From Fulvimarina endophytica (GTDB taxonomy: Bacteria > Pseudomonadota > Alphaproteobacteria > Rhizobiales > Rhizobiaceae), in the NCBI RefSeq assembly GCF_003403015.1, contig NZ_QURL01000009.1, positions 88,060-152,059 of the forward strand: a stretch of 64,000 nucleotides of DNA. The letters run 5' to 3'. This document shows positions 35,510 to 44,294 of the stretch, in pieces. Each line of letters opens with the position of its first letter. Positions within the stretch are counted from its first letter, which is position 1. The notes beneath the pieces were generated by a model, which was not told the DNA's origin, searched no databases, and was given only the letters and a program-made list of their open reading frames with translations. A program made the translations under genes and the position numbers.

Positions 35510-37093
35510 TTGCCGCTTTTCGATGCCTATGCCGTGGTCGATTGGTCCGCCGCCAATGTTCCCTCCACCGGTGCCAACTCGATCTGGATGAGTTTTTCCG
35601 AGCGCGACGGGGAGACGGTGAGGCTCGTCGAGACCGTCAATCTTCCGACGCGGGCGGGCGCCATGGCGCATCTGCGCCAATTCCTGCGCGAGCGCCTGGA
35701 GAGGGGCCAGACGGTGTTCGCAGGCTTCGATTTCCCCTTCGGCTATCCGGCGGGCGCGGCCGAGGCGATCACCGGGGAAGCGTCCTGGCAGGCGCTGTGG
35801 GGCTATCTCGCCCGCACGATCCAGGACATGGATTCCAACGCCAACAACCGGTTCGAGATCGCCGGCCGCCTCAATCGCGACCGGCTCGCCCATGGTCCGA
35901 TGTTCTGGGGCCGGCCGGAATTCCAGGACATTCCGGGCCTCTCGCCGAAGAAGCCCGATCCCTATCCCGACATCCTGCCGGAGCGGCGCGCGGCCGAGAT
36001 GCGCGCCCCGACCGCCCAGCCGGTCTGGAAGATGCACTACACCGGCAGCGTCGGCAGCCAGGCCATGACCGGCATCGCCCAGCTCGAAAAGCTGCGCCAG
36101 GACGAGGAGTTCGCGGACAAGATCCAGGTCTGGCCCTTCGAGACCGATTTCGCCGGCGCGATCGACCGGCCGATCGTCCTTGCCGAGATCTATCCGAGCC
36201 TGTTCGAGATCCCGAGGACGGGCGGGCGCCCGCTCGACGCCGATCAGGTCGAGACCCTCGCCATGCTCTTTGCCGAGCGCGACCGGGAGAACCGGTTCCA
36301 GCCCTTCCTTGCCGCGCCTTCGGACCTGTCCGGCGAGGAGCTGCGCGCCGTCCTCTATGAGGAGGGCTGGGTCGCAGGTCTCAACCAGGTGCGCAGCCGC
36401 GCGTCCTCCGGGCCCGATGCGGGCGCGCCGGAGGCGGCCGCTCGCGGGCTCGATTACCTGCGCGATCCGGCGAAGATCTACGAGGAGAGCTTTCGCCAGA
36501 TCCGCGAGGCGGTCGACCTGTCGCGCTTCGATCCGGCGACCCACGATCTCGTCATCCGCATCGTCCATGCCTGCGGCATGCCGGAGGTCGCGGACGGCCT
36601 CAGCGTCTCGGCGGAAGCGGTGGAGGCGGGCATTGCCGCTCTTCGGGCCGGGCGTCCGATCGTCGTCGACGCGGAGATGGTCGCCCACGGGATCATCCGG
36701 GCGAACCTTCCCGAGGACAACAAGATCGTCTGCCGCCTGAACCTGCCGAAGGTGCGCGAGATCGCCGAGCGTGACGGGACCACCCGTTCGGCAGCCCAGG
36801 TAGACCTTTGGAAGGACGTGATCGAAGGCTCGATCGTCGCCATCGGCAACGCCCCGACCGCGCTCTTCCGGCTTCTGGAAAAGCTCGACGAGGGCGGCGC
36901 GAAGCCGGCGCTCATCATCGGCCTGCCCGTCGGCTTCGTGGGGGCGGCCGAATCGAAGGCGGAACTGAAGGGCAATCCGCGCGGCGTACCCTTCGTGACC
37001 CTCGACGGGCGTCTGGGCGGCAGCGCCATGGCCGCCGCCGCCGTCAACGCGCTCGCCCGCGGCGCCGGCGAGGAGGCTGGCCATGGGGGGTGA
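35510..37093 (+). CDS. cobH: Fusion: RNase-H-fold-like domain plus precorrin-8X methylmutase CobH
   Basis: One uninterrupted frame encodes about 527 residues from a likely TTG start at 35510 (AGGAAAG at 35492-35498). An ATG at 35408 would add 34 unlike residues. The C-terminal 217 residues (from about 313, LDYLRDPAKIYEESF) are CobH, which moves a methyl group to make hydrogenobyrinic acid. The catalytic His is in IVHACG, with VDAEMVAHGI and SVVAIGNAPTALF-type blocks. The N-terminal 300 residues begin FDAYAVVDWSAAN and contain FAGFDFPFGYPAG, a pattern like DUF429 or other predicted RNase-H-fold proteins of unknown role. The fusion joins a vitamin B12 enzyme to this domain. CobL follows with an 11-bp overlap. 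Confidence 0.82.
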   Translation: MPLFDAYAVVDWSAANVPSTGANSIWMSFSERDGETVRLVETVNLPTRAGAMAHLRQFLRERLERGQTVFAGFDFPFGYPAGAAEAITGEASWQALWGYLARTIQDMDSNANNRFEIAGRLNRDRLAHGPMFWGRPEFQDIPGLSPKKPDPYPDILPERRAAEMRAPTAQPVWKMHYTGSVGSQAMTGIAQLEKLRQDEEFADKIQVWPFETDFAGAIDRPIVLAEIYPSLFEIPRTGGRPLDADQVETLAMLFAERDRENRFQPFLAAPSDLSGEELRAVLYEEGWVAGLNQVRSRASSGPDAGAPEAAARGLDYLRDPAKIYEESFRQIREAVDLSRFDPATHDLVIRIVHACGMPEVADGLSVSAEAVEAGIAALRAGRPIVVDAEMVAHGIIRANLPEDNKIVCRLNLPKVREIAERDGTTRSAAQVDLWKDVIEGSIVAIGNAPTALFRLLEKLDEGGAKPALIIGLPVGFVGAAESKAELKGNPRGVPFVTLDGRLGGSAMAAAAVNALARGAGEEAGHGG

Positions 37094-38294
37094 GGCGGTC
37101 TGGCTGACCGTGGTCGGGATCGGGGAGGACGGTCTTTCAGCCTTGAGCGACGAGGCTCATATGGCCATCGCCGAGGCCGATATCCTGTTCGGCGGCGAGC
37201 GCCATCTGGACATGGTTGGCCCGACGCGCTGCGAGCAGCATGTCTGGACCTCCCCCTTCGAGGCCAATCTCGATGCGATCGAGGAGCGGATGGGCGAGAA
37301 CGTGGTCGTGCTCGCCTCCGGCGATCCGCTCTGGTACGGCGTCGGCGCGACGCTCGCCCGGCGGTTCGGCGCCGACGCGCTGCGCGTTCTGCCCACGCTT
37401 TCGGCCTTCCAGCTCACCGCCGCCCGTCTCGTCTGGACGCTGCAGGACTGCGTCTGCCTCACGGCCCATGGACGGCCCATCGAGGCACTGGTGCGCCATG
37501 CCGCGCCCGATGCGCGGCTCATCGTCCTCACCGGCGGCTCGGAGGCACCGCGCGAGATCGCCAAGCTTCTGACGGCGCGCGGCTACGGCCAGAGCCGGCT
37601 CGTGGTCTGCGAGAATCTCGGCGGCTACGAGGAGCGGGTGCGCGAGACGCGGGCCGCAGATTTCCATCTCGCCCATGTGGGCGCGCTCAACACCGTCGCC
37701 ATCGAGTGCAGAGCGGGACTGGCGGCGACGCCGCGGCCTTCGGTTCCGGGCCTGCCGGACGACGCCTTCGTCCACGACGGCAAGATGACGAAGCGGGTGC
37801 TGCGCGCACTGGCCATCGCCAGTCTCGCGCCGATGCCCGGCGATCGTCTCTGGGATGTGGGGGCGGGGTGCGGCTCGGTCGGCATCGAATGGCTGCGCGC
37901 GGGCCCGTCCCTCAGGGCCTTCGCAATCGAGCCGCGCGCCGATCGCCGTGCGATGATCGCCGAAAACGCGATCACCCTCGGCGTGCCCGATCTCGCGATC
38001 GTGGAGGGTCATGCCGCCGAGGTTCTCGACGATCTGCCCGATCCCGACGCGATCTTTCTCGGCGGGGGCCTCAGCGACGGCGTCTTCACCCCTTGCTGGG
38101 AGCGGCTGAAGCCCGGCGGGCGGCTCGTCGCCCATGCCGTGACGCTGGAATCGGAAGCGATCCTCATCGCTCTCCATGGCTCTCACGGGGGCGAACTCAG
38201 CCGCATCGGCATCGAGACCGCCCAGAAGGTCGGTCCCTATCGCGGCTTCAAGCCGGCGATGTCGGTGATGCACTGGCATGTGACCAAGCCCTGA
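37083..38294 (+). CDS. cobL: Precorrin-6Y C5,15-methyltransferase (decarboxylating) CobL
   Basis: A 403-residue two-domain enzyme of aerobic cobalamin synthesis. The CbiE-like half (about 1-200) has WLTVVGIGEDGLSALS and the tetrapyrrole methylase block VLASGDPLWYGVGA. The CbiT-like half (about 205-403) has LWDVGAGCGSVGIEW, a SAM-binding motif. Together they methylate C5 and C15 and decarboxylate the acetate side chain of precorrin-6Y. The start overlaps the CobH-fusion gene by 11 bp, so the two are coupled. No other cob genes follow, which means the pathway is split in this genome. Confidence 0.94.
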   Translation: MGGEAVWLTVVGIGEDGLSALSDEAHMAIAEADILFGGERHLDMVGPTRCEQHVWTSPFEANLDAIEERMGENVVVLASGDPLWYGVGATLARRFGADALRVLPTLSAFQLTAARLVWTLQDCVCLTAHGRPIEALVRHAAPDARLIVLTGGSEAPREIAKLLTARGYGQSRLVVCENLGGYEERVRETRAADFHLAHVGALNTVAIECRAGLAATPRPSVPGLPDDAFVHDGKMTKRVLRALAIASLAPMPGDRLWDVGAGCGSVGIEWLRAGPSLRAFAIEPRADRRAMIAENAITLGVPDLAIVEGHAAEVLDDLPDPDAIFLGGGLSDGVFTPCWERLKPGGRLVAHAVTLESEAILIALHGSHGGELSRIGIETAQKVGPYRGFKPAMSVMHWHVTKP

Positions 38295-38971
38295 CGGAAC
38301 TTGGCGAAGCGCTGCCGGCAGCGCCGCCCGTCCGTCCTGGGGCAGAGATTGCCTATGCGGACGAGGGAGTTTCGTTCCGCCTCAGGCGGTTTGTCCACAG
38401 TTCTTGCCTGTGGAAACCCCTTGGGCGCTCTCGGGCCGATTCGGTTCGGATGCTACAGGATGGATGTGTCGCTGGCGTGGTTGGCGGACCCCGTATCGGC
38501 GTTGTCTTCGATGCGGAACAACGCACTCTTCGGCAAACGTAGTATTGGGCCTTTCCGATCGCTTGATCGGGAGGGCCTGTCGCGTTTCCACAGCTTATCC
38601 ACCGCTCATCCCGTCGCCTGATCCCAAGAGCATCGGAAAAATGTGGACCCGGTTTTCGGACCGTCCGATGCCTCGGCAGGAAACCTGATCCCCTTACCTG
38701 ACTCCGGAAATCGGGTCCGTGGCGCCAGGCTTTTCCACCGCTGGCGGAGGGAATTGTGGACGGGCGGGCCGAGACGCCCGCGAGCTTCGACAGGGCGTGC
38801 TATAGAGCGCCGGGCCGGCAGCGTGCCCCGTCGGTGGCGCGATTCCCCGCAATGCCATCGAGCCGCCGCACCCGTCCCGTTCGCCGAACCCTCGCCGCTG
38901 CCTCAGGAGGCGAGGGGGCAGGCCCCCGCGCATCCGCGCCTTCGTTCGTCCATCAGGGAGCCGATCCGCCC
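38295..38971. other. Largest gene-free gap (677 bp) with DnaA-box-like 9-mers
   Basis: No protein or RNA gene is recognised between cobL and the HerA-like gene. DnaA-box-like sequences are TTGTCCACA (38391-38399), GTTTCCACA (rc, 38409-38417), GTTTCCACA (38584-38592), TTATCCACC (38595-38603), TTTTCCACC (38731-38739) and TTGTGGAC (38754-38761). Repeat copy B is at 38630-38671. The gap is not strongly AT-rich. No 4.5S, 6S or RNase P RNA core sequence was seen. Confidence 0.5.
38630..38671. repeat. Short palindromic intergenic repeat, copy B
   Basis: Perfect 8-bp arms GCATCGGA (38630-38637) and TCCGATGC (38664-38671) flank AAAATGTGGACCCGGTTTTC. This central block is the closest here to the common rhizobial intergenic palindrome with a GGAAAA...GGTTTTCC core. 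It is followed by a diverged second part ending in ACCTGACTCCGGAAATCGGG. Confidence 0.8.
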
Positions 38972-40549
38972 GTGACCGTCGCCGTCGATCTTGGAACGAC
39001 CCATACCGGAGACCCGGCCGAACTCGATCTGGAGGAACTCCTGTCGACGCGCCTGCTCGTCCAGGGCAATTCGGGATCGGGCAAGTCCCACCTCCTGCGC
39101 CGCCTCCTGGAGAAGAGCGCGGGCTGGGTGCAGCAGGCGATCATCGATCCCGAGGGCGATTTCGTCACGCTCGCCGACCGGTTCGGCCATGTGGTGGTGG
39201 ACGCCAACCGCACGCCCAACGATCTCGCGCGGATCGCGAGCCGCATTCGCCAGCATCGCGCCTCGGTCGTTCTCACCCTCGAGGGCCTCGACGCCGACGT
39301 CCAGATGCAGTGCGCGGCGGCCTTCCTCAACGGCCTGTTCGACGCCGATCGCGCCTACTGGTTTCCGATGCTGATCGCCGTCGACGAGGCCCATCTCTTC
39401 GCCCCCGCAATGGCCGGCGAGCATTCGGAAGAGGCCCGCCGGGCCTCGCTCGGCGCCATGACCAATCTCATGTGCCGCGGCCGCAAGCGCGGGCTTGCCG
39501 GCGTCATCGCGACCCAGCGCCTCGCAAAGCTCGCCAAGAACGTCGCCGCCGAAGCCTCCAACTTCCTGATGGGGCGCACCTTCCTCGACATCGACATGCA
39601 GCGCGCCGCCGACCTCATCGGGATCGACAGGCGCGGCGCCGAGCGTTTCCGCGATCTGGAGACCGGCAATTTCGTCGCTCTCGGACCCGCGCTCTTCCGC
39701 CGCCCGATCCCGATCCGGATCGGACCGACGGAAACCGCCGCGCGTTCGGGCCGGCCGGTCCTCATGCCGATGCCGGACATCGCCCCGGACGCGCTCGCCG
39801 ATCTCGTGCTGACGCAATCCGAGGAGGAGAGGGCCGCGGAGGCCCGGCCCGCGCGCCGCATGCTGGCGCGCCGCGAGACGCCGGCCGAGGAGGCCGAGAG
39901 CGTGCGCGAGACCGCGAGCCTTGCGACGGGCGAGATCCTCGCAAGGGTCGCCGAGACCCGTGCGGCGAACGACGTCTCGGGTCTCGACGAGACCGACGAG
40001 CGCAGCCCCGAGGAGCGCGCGGCGGCCGTCGATGCGATCTTCAACGACATGCTGGAAGATCCCGAGGCCGCCTTCCGCCCGGTGCCGGTGCTCTACCAGG
40101 AATTTCTCACCCATTGCCGCCTGAAGCGCCTGCGCGGTGCCGAGACCGACATGGACGCCTTCCGGCGCCGGCTCTCCCTCGCGCGCGCCGGCATTTCGGG
40201 CGAGGAGACGGATGGAGAATGGGCCGAGGTCGTCGCCGTCTCGGCCGATCTGCCCCAGGAGATGCAGGGCGTCTTCATGATGCTCGCACGCGCCGCGCGC
40301 GAGGAGGCCGAGTGCCCGCCGGACGAGGCGCTGGCGACCGCCTATGGCAGCCATTCGCCCTCGCGCGGCCGCTTCCTTCTCTCCTTCATGGAGGAGCACG
40401 GGCTGATCGGCGTTGAGAAGGACTTTCGCGGCAACCGCATCGTCTCGATCCTTGCCACCGGCTGGCGCACCCGGCTTCCCGAAGTCACGCTGGACAGCCT
40501 GGACGAGGCGAGGGCCCGCCGCGCCGCGAGGATGGCGCGCAAGGCCTGA
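38972..40549 (+). CDS. HerA-like ATPase (DUF87-type), stand-alone
   Basis: A 525-residue P-loop ATPase. Walker A is GNSGSGKS (32-39), Walker B is LIAVDEAHLF (about 133-142), and CRGRKRGLAGVIATQRLAKL is the sensor region. HerA-type ATPases pump DNA with the NurA nuclease or with other nuclease partners. Here no NurA gene is adjacent, and the C-terminal 200 residues (after about 310) form an acidic region and a winged-helix-like end. I chose the GTG at 38972 (VTVAVDLGTTHTG). An earlier GTG at 38756 would add 72 low-complexity residues. The nearest nuclease-like protein is the CobH fusion upstream. Its role is unknown. Confidence 0.8.
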   Translation: MTVAVDLGTTHTGDPAELDLEELLSTRLLVQGNSGSGKSHLLRRLLEKSAGWVQQAIIDPEGDFVTLADRFGHVVVDANRTPNDLARIASRIRQHRASVVLTLEGLDADVQMQCAAAFLNGLFDADRAYWFPMLIAVDEAHLFAPAMAGEHSEEARRASLGAMTNLMCRGRKRGLAGVIATQRLAKLAKNVAAEASNFLMGRTFLDIDMQRAADLIGIDRRGAERFRDLETGNFVALGPALFRRPIPIRIGPTETAARSGRPVLMPMPDIAPDALADLVLTQSEEERAAEARPARRMLARRETPAEEAESVRETASLATGEILARVAETRAANDVSGLDETDERSPEERAAAVDAIFNDMLEDPEAAFRPVPVLYQEFLTHCRLKRLRGAETDMDAFRRRLSLARAGISGEETDGEWAEVVAVSADLPQEMQGVFMMLARAAREEAECPPDEALATAYGSHSPSRGRFLLSFMEEHGLIGVEKDFRGNRIVSILATGWRTRLPEVTLDSLDEARARRAARMARKA

Positions 40550-40592
40550 GGACGGGCCGGCAAGGCCGGGCAGACGGTTTGCGTCCGTGGCC

Positions 40593-41474
40593 CTACCGGT
40601 TGCGGATGAGGGGCGTGCGCTGCCACCAGCGCGTCCTGCGCCTCTCGCGCGCGAAGGTGAAGAGCCCGGACATCGCGATGATCGCCATGCCCGCATAGGC
40701 GAGCGCATCGGGATATTCGAGGAAGAAGACCGCGCCGAGGATCGCGGCCCAGACGATCTGGCTGTATTGCACTGGTGCGACCGTCGCGGCCGAGGCGGCT
40801 CTCGTCGCGAAGACCAGACCGGTCTGCCCGAGGCCCTGGCAGATGCCGGCGAGCACCAGAAGCCCGAGATGGGGCAGGGGATTGACGAAATCGGGCAGCA
40901 TCAGCACGCCGTTGACGAGGACGGCGCCGACGAGAAGCGCGCCGATCAACGTCACCCGCCGCTCGCTCGAGCCGATGAGGCGCAGGGTGATGACCGTGCC
41001 CGCCCCGCAGATCGCGCAGGACAGCGCCGCGAAGTGGCCGGGCACGATCGTCTCGAAGCCCGGACGGACGACGAGGATGACGCCGAGGAGACCGGTCGTG
41101 ACCGCGCTCCAGCGCCTCCATCCGATCGTCTCCTTCAGGAAGACCGCGGAGAAGATCGTCACGAAGAGCGGCAGGAGGAAGATCAGCGCATAGGCCTCGG
41201 CAAGCGGCAGGGTCGTGAAGGCGACGACCGCGCTGATCATGCCGGAAACGCCGAAGAGGACGCGCAGGGCGAGAAGCTTCGGCCTGTTGGGCCTGATCAC
41301 GTTGCGCCAGGTATCCTCGGGCCGCTTGGTGCAGAGCGCCGGAAAGAAGGCGAACAGCGAGACGAAGAAACCGATCTCGAAGACCGGCAGTCCGTCTCCC
41401 ACCGCCTTCATGGCCGCGTCGCCGAAGGAGAACGCCAGATAGGCGGCGAACGCGAGAAGAATTCCGATCGGCAT
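40593..41474 (-). CDS. EamA/DMT-superfamily transporter
   Basis: A 293-residue inner-membrane protein with ten predicted helices in two EamA repeats. The first repeat ends PLAEAYALIFLLPLFVTIFS and the second contains QYSQIVWAAILGAVFFLE, both typical. Such proteins export or import amino acids, drugs or other small metabolites. The substrate is not predictable. The ATG at 41474 is clear. It converges with the HerA-like gene 43 bp away. Confidence 0.87.
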   Translation of the reverse strand: MPIGILLAFAAYLAFSFGDAAMKAVGDGLPVFEIGFFVSLFAFFPALCTKRPEDTWRNVIRPNRPKLLALRVLFGVSGMISAVVAFTTLPLAEAYALIFLLPLFVTIFSAVFLKETIGWRRWSAVTTGLLGVILVVRPGFETIVPGHFAALSCAICGAGTVITLRLIGSSERRVTLIGALLVGAVLVNGVLMLPDFVNPLPHLGLLVLAGICQGLGQTGLVFATRAASAATVAPVQYSQIVWAAILGAVFFLEYPDALAYAGMAIIAMSGLFTFARERRRTRWWQRTPLIRNR

Positions 41475-41942
41475 GAAGAAGGATGTCGCGTCTGATGAGG
41501 GATCGCATCGGTCCTATCGGCTTTCCCGATGGCGCGACAGGTCGCCACGCACACGAAACCGAGAAAATCTGAAGGAGGGTCGAGCAGCCGGGAGGGATGT
41601 GGCCTCGAACTGGATGCCGGACGCGAAAAAGGACGGCGAGGGGGGAGCCGTCCTTTTTCAACTGCGGGGATTTTGCGATCGAGGGGGATTGATCGCTCGG
41701 GATGCTATACGAATGAAAGTGTGGAGATTTGGTTCCGCGCAAGCTCCGGAAAAATTTCGCCGGCTTCGAAAAAATGAGCGAGAACGACCGGCGACCGGCT
41801 GTTCGAGACGACCTTCGCATCCTGGCCGGCCGATGGCTCGTTCGCATCTTCGAAACCGCGCCGGATGGCGCCCGGCGCGGATGTCGCACCCGGCCGCTTT
41901 CTGTTAAGACTTGGTGCAACCTCAATGGTTCCGGGTGATGCC
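41475..41942. other. Gene-free gap with a bidirectional terminator
   Basis: The 468-bp gap between the transporter and the phosphatase-like gene has no supported gene. The terminator at 41627-41659 has A5 before the stem and T5 after it, so it could stop transcription either way. Neither flanking gene reads toward it as an obvious client: the transporter starts on its left, and the phosphatase-like gene starts on its right. A small RNA on either strand is therefore possible. On the minus strand the loop contains CCCCCC. Confidence 0.45.
41627..41659. terminator. Bidirectional intrinsic terminator between divergent genes
   Basis: GGACGGC (41632-41638) pairs with GCCGTCC (41648-41654) across a nine-base loop. 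Five A residues precede it (41627-41631) and five T residues follow it (41655-41659). The G-rich plus-strand loop (GAGGGGGGA) means the minus-strand loop would be C-rich, like anti-Shine-Dalgarno loops of alphaproteobacterial small RNAs. Confidence 0.8.
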
Positions 41943-42521
41943 ATGGCGGCTCTGAAGAACGGGAATGCGGCCGAGCGCCTGCTCGTGGACGAAGGCGCGG
42001 ACGGGCGAGGCGAGGCGAGGGTTGCCGCCGAGATGCTGGTTCGCGGCCAGTCGGAGGCGAGGCGCCTCATCGACGAGATCGCTCCCAGCCACGTTCTCTC
42101 GATCATGACGCCCGGGCGCTCCTATCTCGGCCCGCGTGGCTTTGCCCCGGAGCGGCAGCTCTTCATGACATTCGACGAGACTGACGATCCGGCTTCGGCG
42201 AACGCACCGGATGTCCGCATGGTCGAGGACATGCTCGCCTTCGCGCGCGGTGTTCCGAAGGAGGGCAGGCTGCTGATCCACGGACTGCTCGGCGTCCGCC
42301 GGTCTTCGGCCGTGGCCCTCGGTCTCTTCGCCGACGGCCACCCGCCGGCCGAGGCCGCGCAGATGCTGTCGCGCGCCTGCAGCCAGCCGCCCGATCCCCA
42401 GCGCCTCGTGGTGAGGCTCTTCGACAAGGTCCTCGGTCTCGACGGCGCCCTCGTCGAAGCCGCCGCCACGCGCTTCGTTCAGGGGCGAAACGCGATCCGG
42501 CGCAGGGCCGCCGAGGTCTGA
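41943..42521 (+). CDS. Protein tyrosine phosphatase-like protein lacking the catalytic cysteine
   Basis: A 192-residue protein resembling the rhizobial dual-specificity/tyrosine-phosphatase family. The fold marks are SHVLSIMTPG and LFMTFDETDDP, and the signature loop has LLIHGLLGVRRSSAVALGLF. In active enzymes this loop is HCX5RS. Here His113 and Arg120 are kept, but Gly114 replaces the cysteine nucleophile. The codon is GGA, two base changes away from TGC. It is probably a pseudophosphatase that binds rather than cleaves phosphate, or a gene losing function. The start at 41943 was chosen over an arginine-rich upstream extension. It is a single gene with no clear partner. Confidence 0.72.
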   Translation: MAALKNGNAAERLLVDEGADGRGEARVAAEMLVRGQSEARRLIDEIAPSHVLSIMTPGRSYLGPRGFAPERQLFMTFDETDDPASANAPDVRMVEDMLAFARGVPKEGRLLIHGLLGVRRSSAVALGLFADGHPPAEAAQMLSRACSQPPDPQRLVVRLFDKVLGLDGALVEAAATRFVQGRNAIRRRAAEV

Positions 42522-42764
42522 CCCACCCAGCCGGGCCGTCCACGCCCCGGCAACGGGTCGTCTCCCTGTCATCCCCGCGCCCCGTGCCCTATCTGGAGGG
42601 AACGAAACGGTGCTTGCGCCTTCGCGGTCCCGTCTTCGGTTTCCGGCCAGCTCACCTGTCGCGCGATCCTCTGCGATCGCCCCGGCGCGCCGGTCCCCGT
42701 GCGACGTCTCGCTCTCTGATGGAGGGCGCGATGCCTCGCACGATTATGCGATGAGGAGTACCCA

Positions 42765-44153
42765 GTGACCCGGATCGTCCCGATCGTTCTCGCGGTCGCC
42801 CTGTTCATGGAGACGATGGACGCGACGGTGATCGCGACCTCGCTTCCGGTCATCGCGGCCGATCTCGGAACGAGCCCGATCGCCCTCAAGCTCGCGCTGA
42901 CCAGCTATTACGTGTCGCTTGCCGTGTTCATTCCGGTATCGGGCCGGCTCGCCGACCGGTTCGGGGCGAAGAACGTCTTCCGCCTCGCCATCGCGGTCTT
43001 CATGCTGGGCTCGCTCGCCTGCGCCCTGTCTTCTTCGCTCGAAGCCTTCGTCGCCTCGCGCTTCCTGCAAGGGGTCGGCGGCGCGATGATGACGCCCGTC
43101 GGCCGGCTGCTTCTGGTGCGGGCGGTGCCCAAGTCCGATCTCGTCGGCGCCATGGCCTGGTTCACCATTCCCGCTCTCATCGGACCCCTGGTCGGCCCGC
43201 CGCTCGGCGGCGCCATCGCGACCTATTCCGACTGGCGCTGGATCTTCCTCATCAACCTGCCGATCGGCGCGATCGGCATTCTCCTCGCCACCCGCTTCCT
43301 TCCCTTTGTCGAGCGGGTGCGGACGGTCAGCTTCGACGCGCCCGGCTTCCTCCTGTCGGGCTTTGCCTGCGCCGGGCTCGTCTTCGGCTTCTCGATCATT
43401 TCCCTGCCGGCCCTTCCGCCGGTCTTCGGCGTCGGGCTGATTCTCGCGGGGCTTGCGGCGGGCCTTGCCTATATCCGGCATTCGCGGCGCACCGAGACGC
43501 CGATCCTGCGGCTCTCGCTGCTTCGGGTGCCGACCCTTCGGGCCAGCATCACGGCGGGCACGCTGTTTCGCGTGGGCACCGGCGCGACGCCCTTCCTCCT
43601 GCCGCTGATGCTGCAGATGGGCTATGGCTACACCGCGCTCCAGTCGGGCCTCGTCGCGAGCGCTGCCATGGGCGGCGCGATCGCCATGAAGTTCCTCGCG
43701 CGCCCGCTCCTGAAGCGCTTCGGCTTCCGCTCCACCCTGATGGTCTCGACGGTCGTCGGCGGGGCGCTGATCGTCGCGATCGGCTTCGAGACCCTGTGGG
43801 GATCGGTGATCGTCCTCGCCGGGCTGCTCCTCGTCGGCGGCTTCTTCCGCTCGCTCTTCTTCACCGGCATCAACACGCTGGGCTTCGCCGATCTTTCGAC
43901 CGCCCAGGCCGGCGATGCGACGGCGATGATGGCCGCGACCCAGCAGGTCTCGATCGCCATGGGCGTCGCCCTCGCCGGCACGGTGCTGGAGGCGGGCATG
44001 GCGATCGCGGGAAGCCAGACCCCGCAGATCGCCGATTTCGCCGCCGCCTTCGCGGTCGCGGGCGTCCTGATGATGTCGGCCGCACTTCCCTTCCTGGCGC
44101 TGCCGCGCGAAGCCGGCGACGAAGTGGCGGGGCGGCAGGTTCCCGCCGAGTAG
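42765..44153 (+). CDS. Major facilitator transporter, DHA2 type (multidrug-efflux-like)
   Basis: A 462-residue MFS transporter. It opens VPIVLAVALFMETMDATVIATSLP, with the DHA2 motif LDxTxxxxALP-type sequence, then has the loop SGRLADRFGAKNVF (motif A) and GPPLGGAIATYSDWRWIFLIN (motif C). About 13-14 helices fit the length. The family exports drugs, dyes or metabolites by proton antiport. The start is a GTG at 42765 with GAGGAG upstream. No regulator is adjacent. Substrate unknown. Confidence 0.9.
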   Translation: MTRIVPIVLAVALFMETMDATVIATSLPVIAADLGTSPIALKLALTSYYVSLAVFIPVSGRLADRFGAKNVFRLAIAVFMLGSLACALSSSLEAFVASRFLQGVGGAMMTPVGRLLLVRAVPKSDLVGAMAWFTIPALIGPLVGPPLGGAIATYSDWRWIFLINLPIGAIGILLATRFLPFVERVRTVSFDAPGFLLSGFACAGLVFGFSIISLPALPPVFGVGLILAGLAAGLAYIRHSRRTETPILRLSLLRVPTLRASITAGTLFRVGTGATPFLLPLMLQMGYGYTALQSGLVASAAMGGAIAMKFLARPLLKRFGFRSTLMVSTVVGGALIVAIGFETLWGSVIVLAGLLLVGGFFRSLFFTGINTLGFADLSTAQAGDATAMMAATQQVSIAMGVALAGTVLEAGMAIAGSQTPQIADFAAAFAVAGVLMMSAALPFLALPREAGDEVAGRQVPAE

Positions 44154-44190
44154 AGCGGGCATCGGTCCCCTCGCGCGCTCCGGCCCTACA

Positions 44191-44234
44191 GCCTCGGAGC
44201 GAAACGTGGCCCCTGTCCTCGGGCCATCCGATGC
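44191..44234. repeat. Short palindromic intergenic repeat, copy C (diverged)
   Basis: The arm GCCTCGGA (44191-44198) pairs imperfectly with TCCGATGC (44227-44234). The following sequence, with AAAAACAGG and ACCTGATTCTGAAATCGCG (to about 44279), parallels the region after copy B. A separate outer pairing of GCCTCGGA-like arms is possible. It lies between convergent transporter and rlmE genes. Confidence 0.65.
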
Positions 44235-44294
44235 GTCAGCTAAAAAACAGGAGCCTCGGACCTGATTCTGAAATCGCGTCGGAGGCTCTGAAGG

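Noticed and set aside
38630..38671. Counting ATGTGGACC in this stretch as another DnaA box
   Set aside because: It is part of the palindromic repeat copy B, so it was left out of the DnaA-box cluster.
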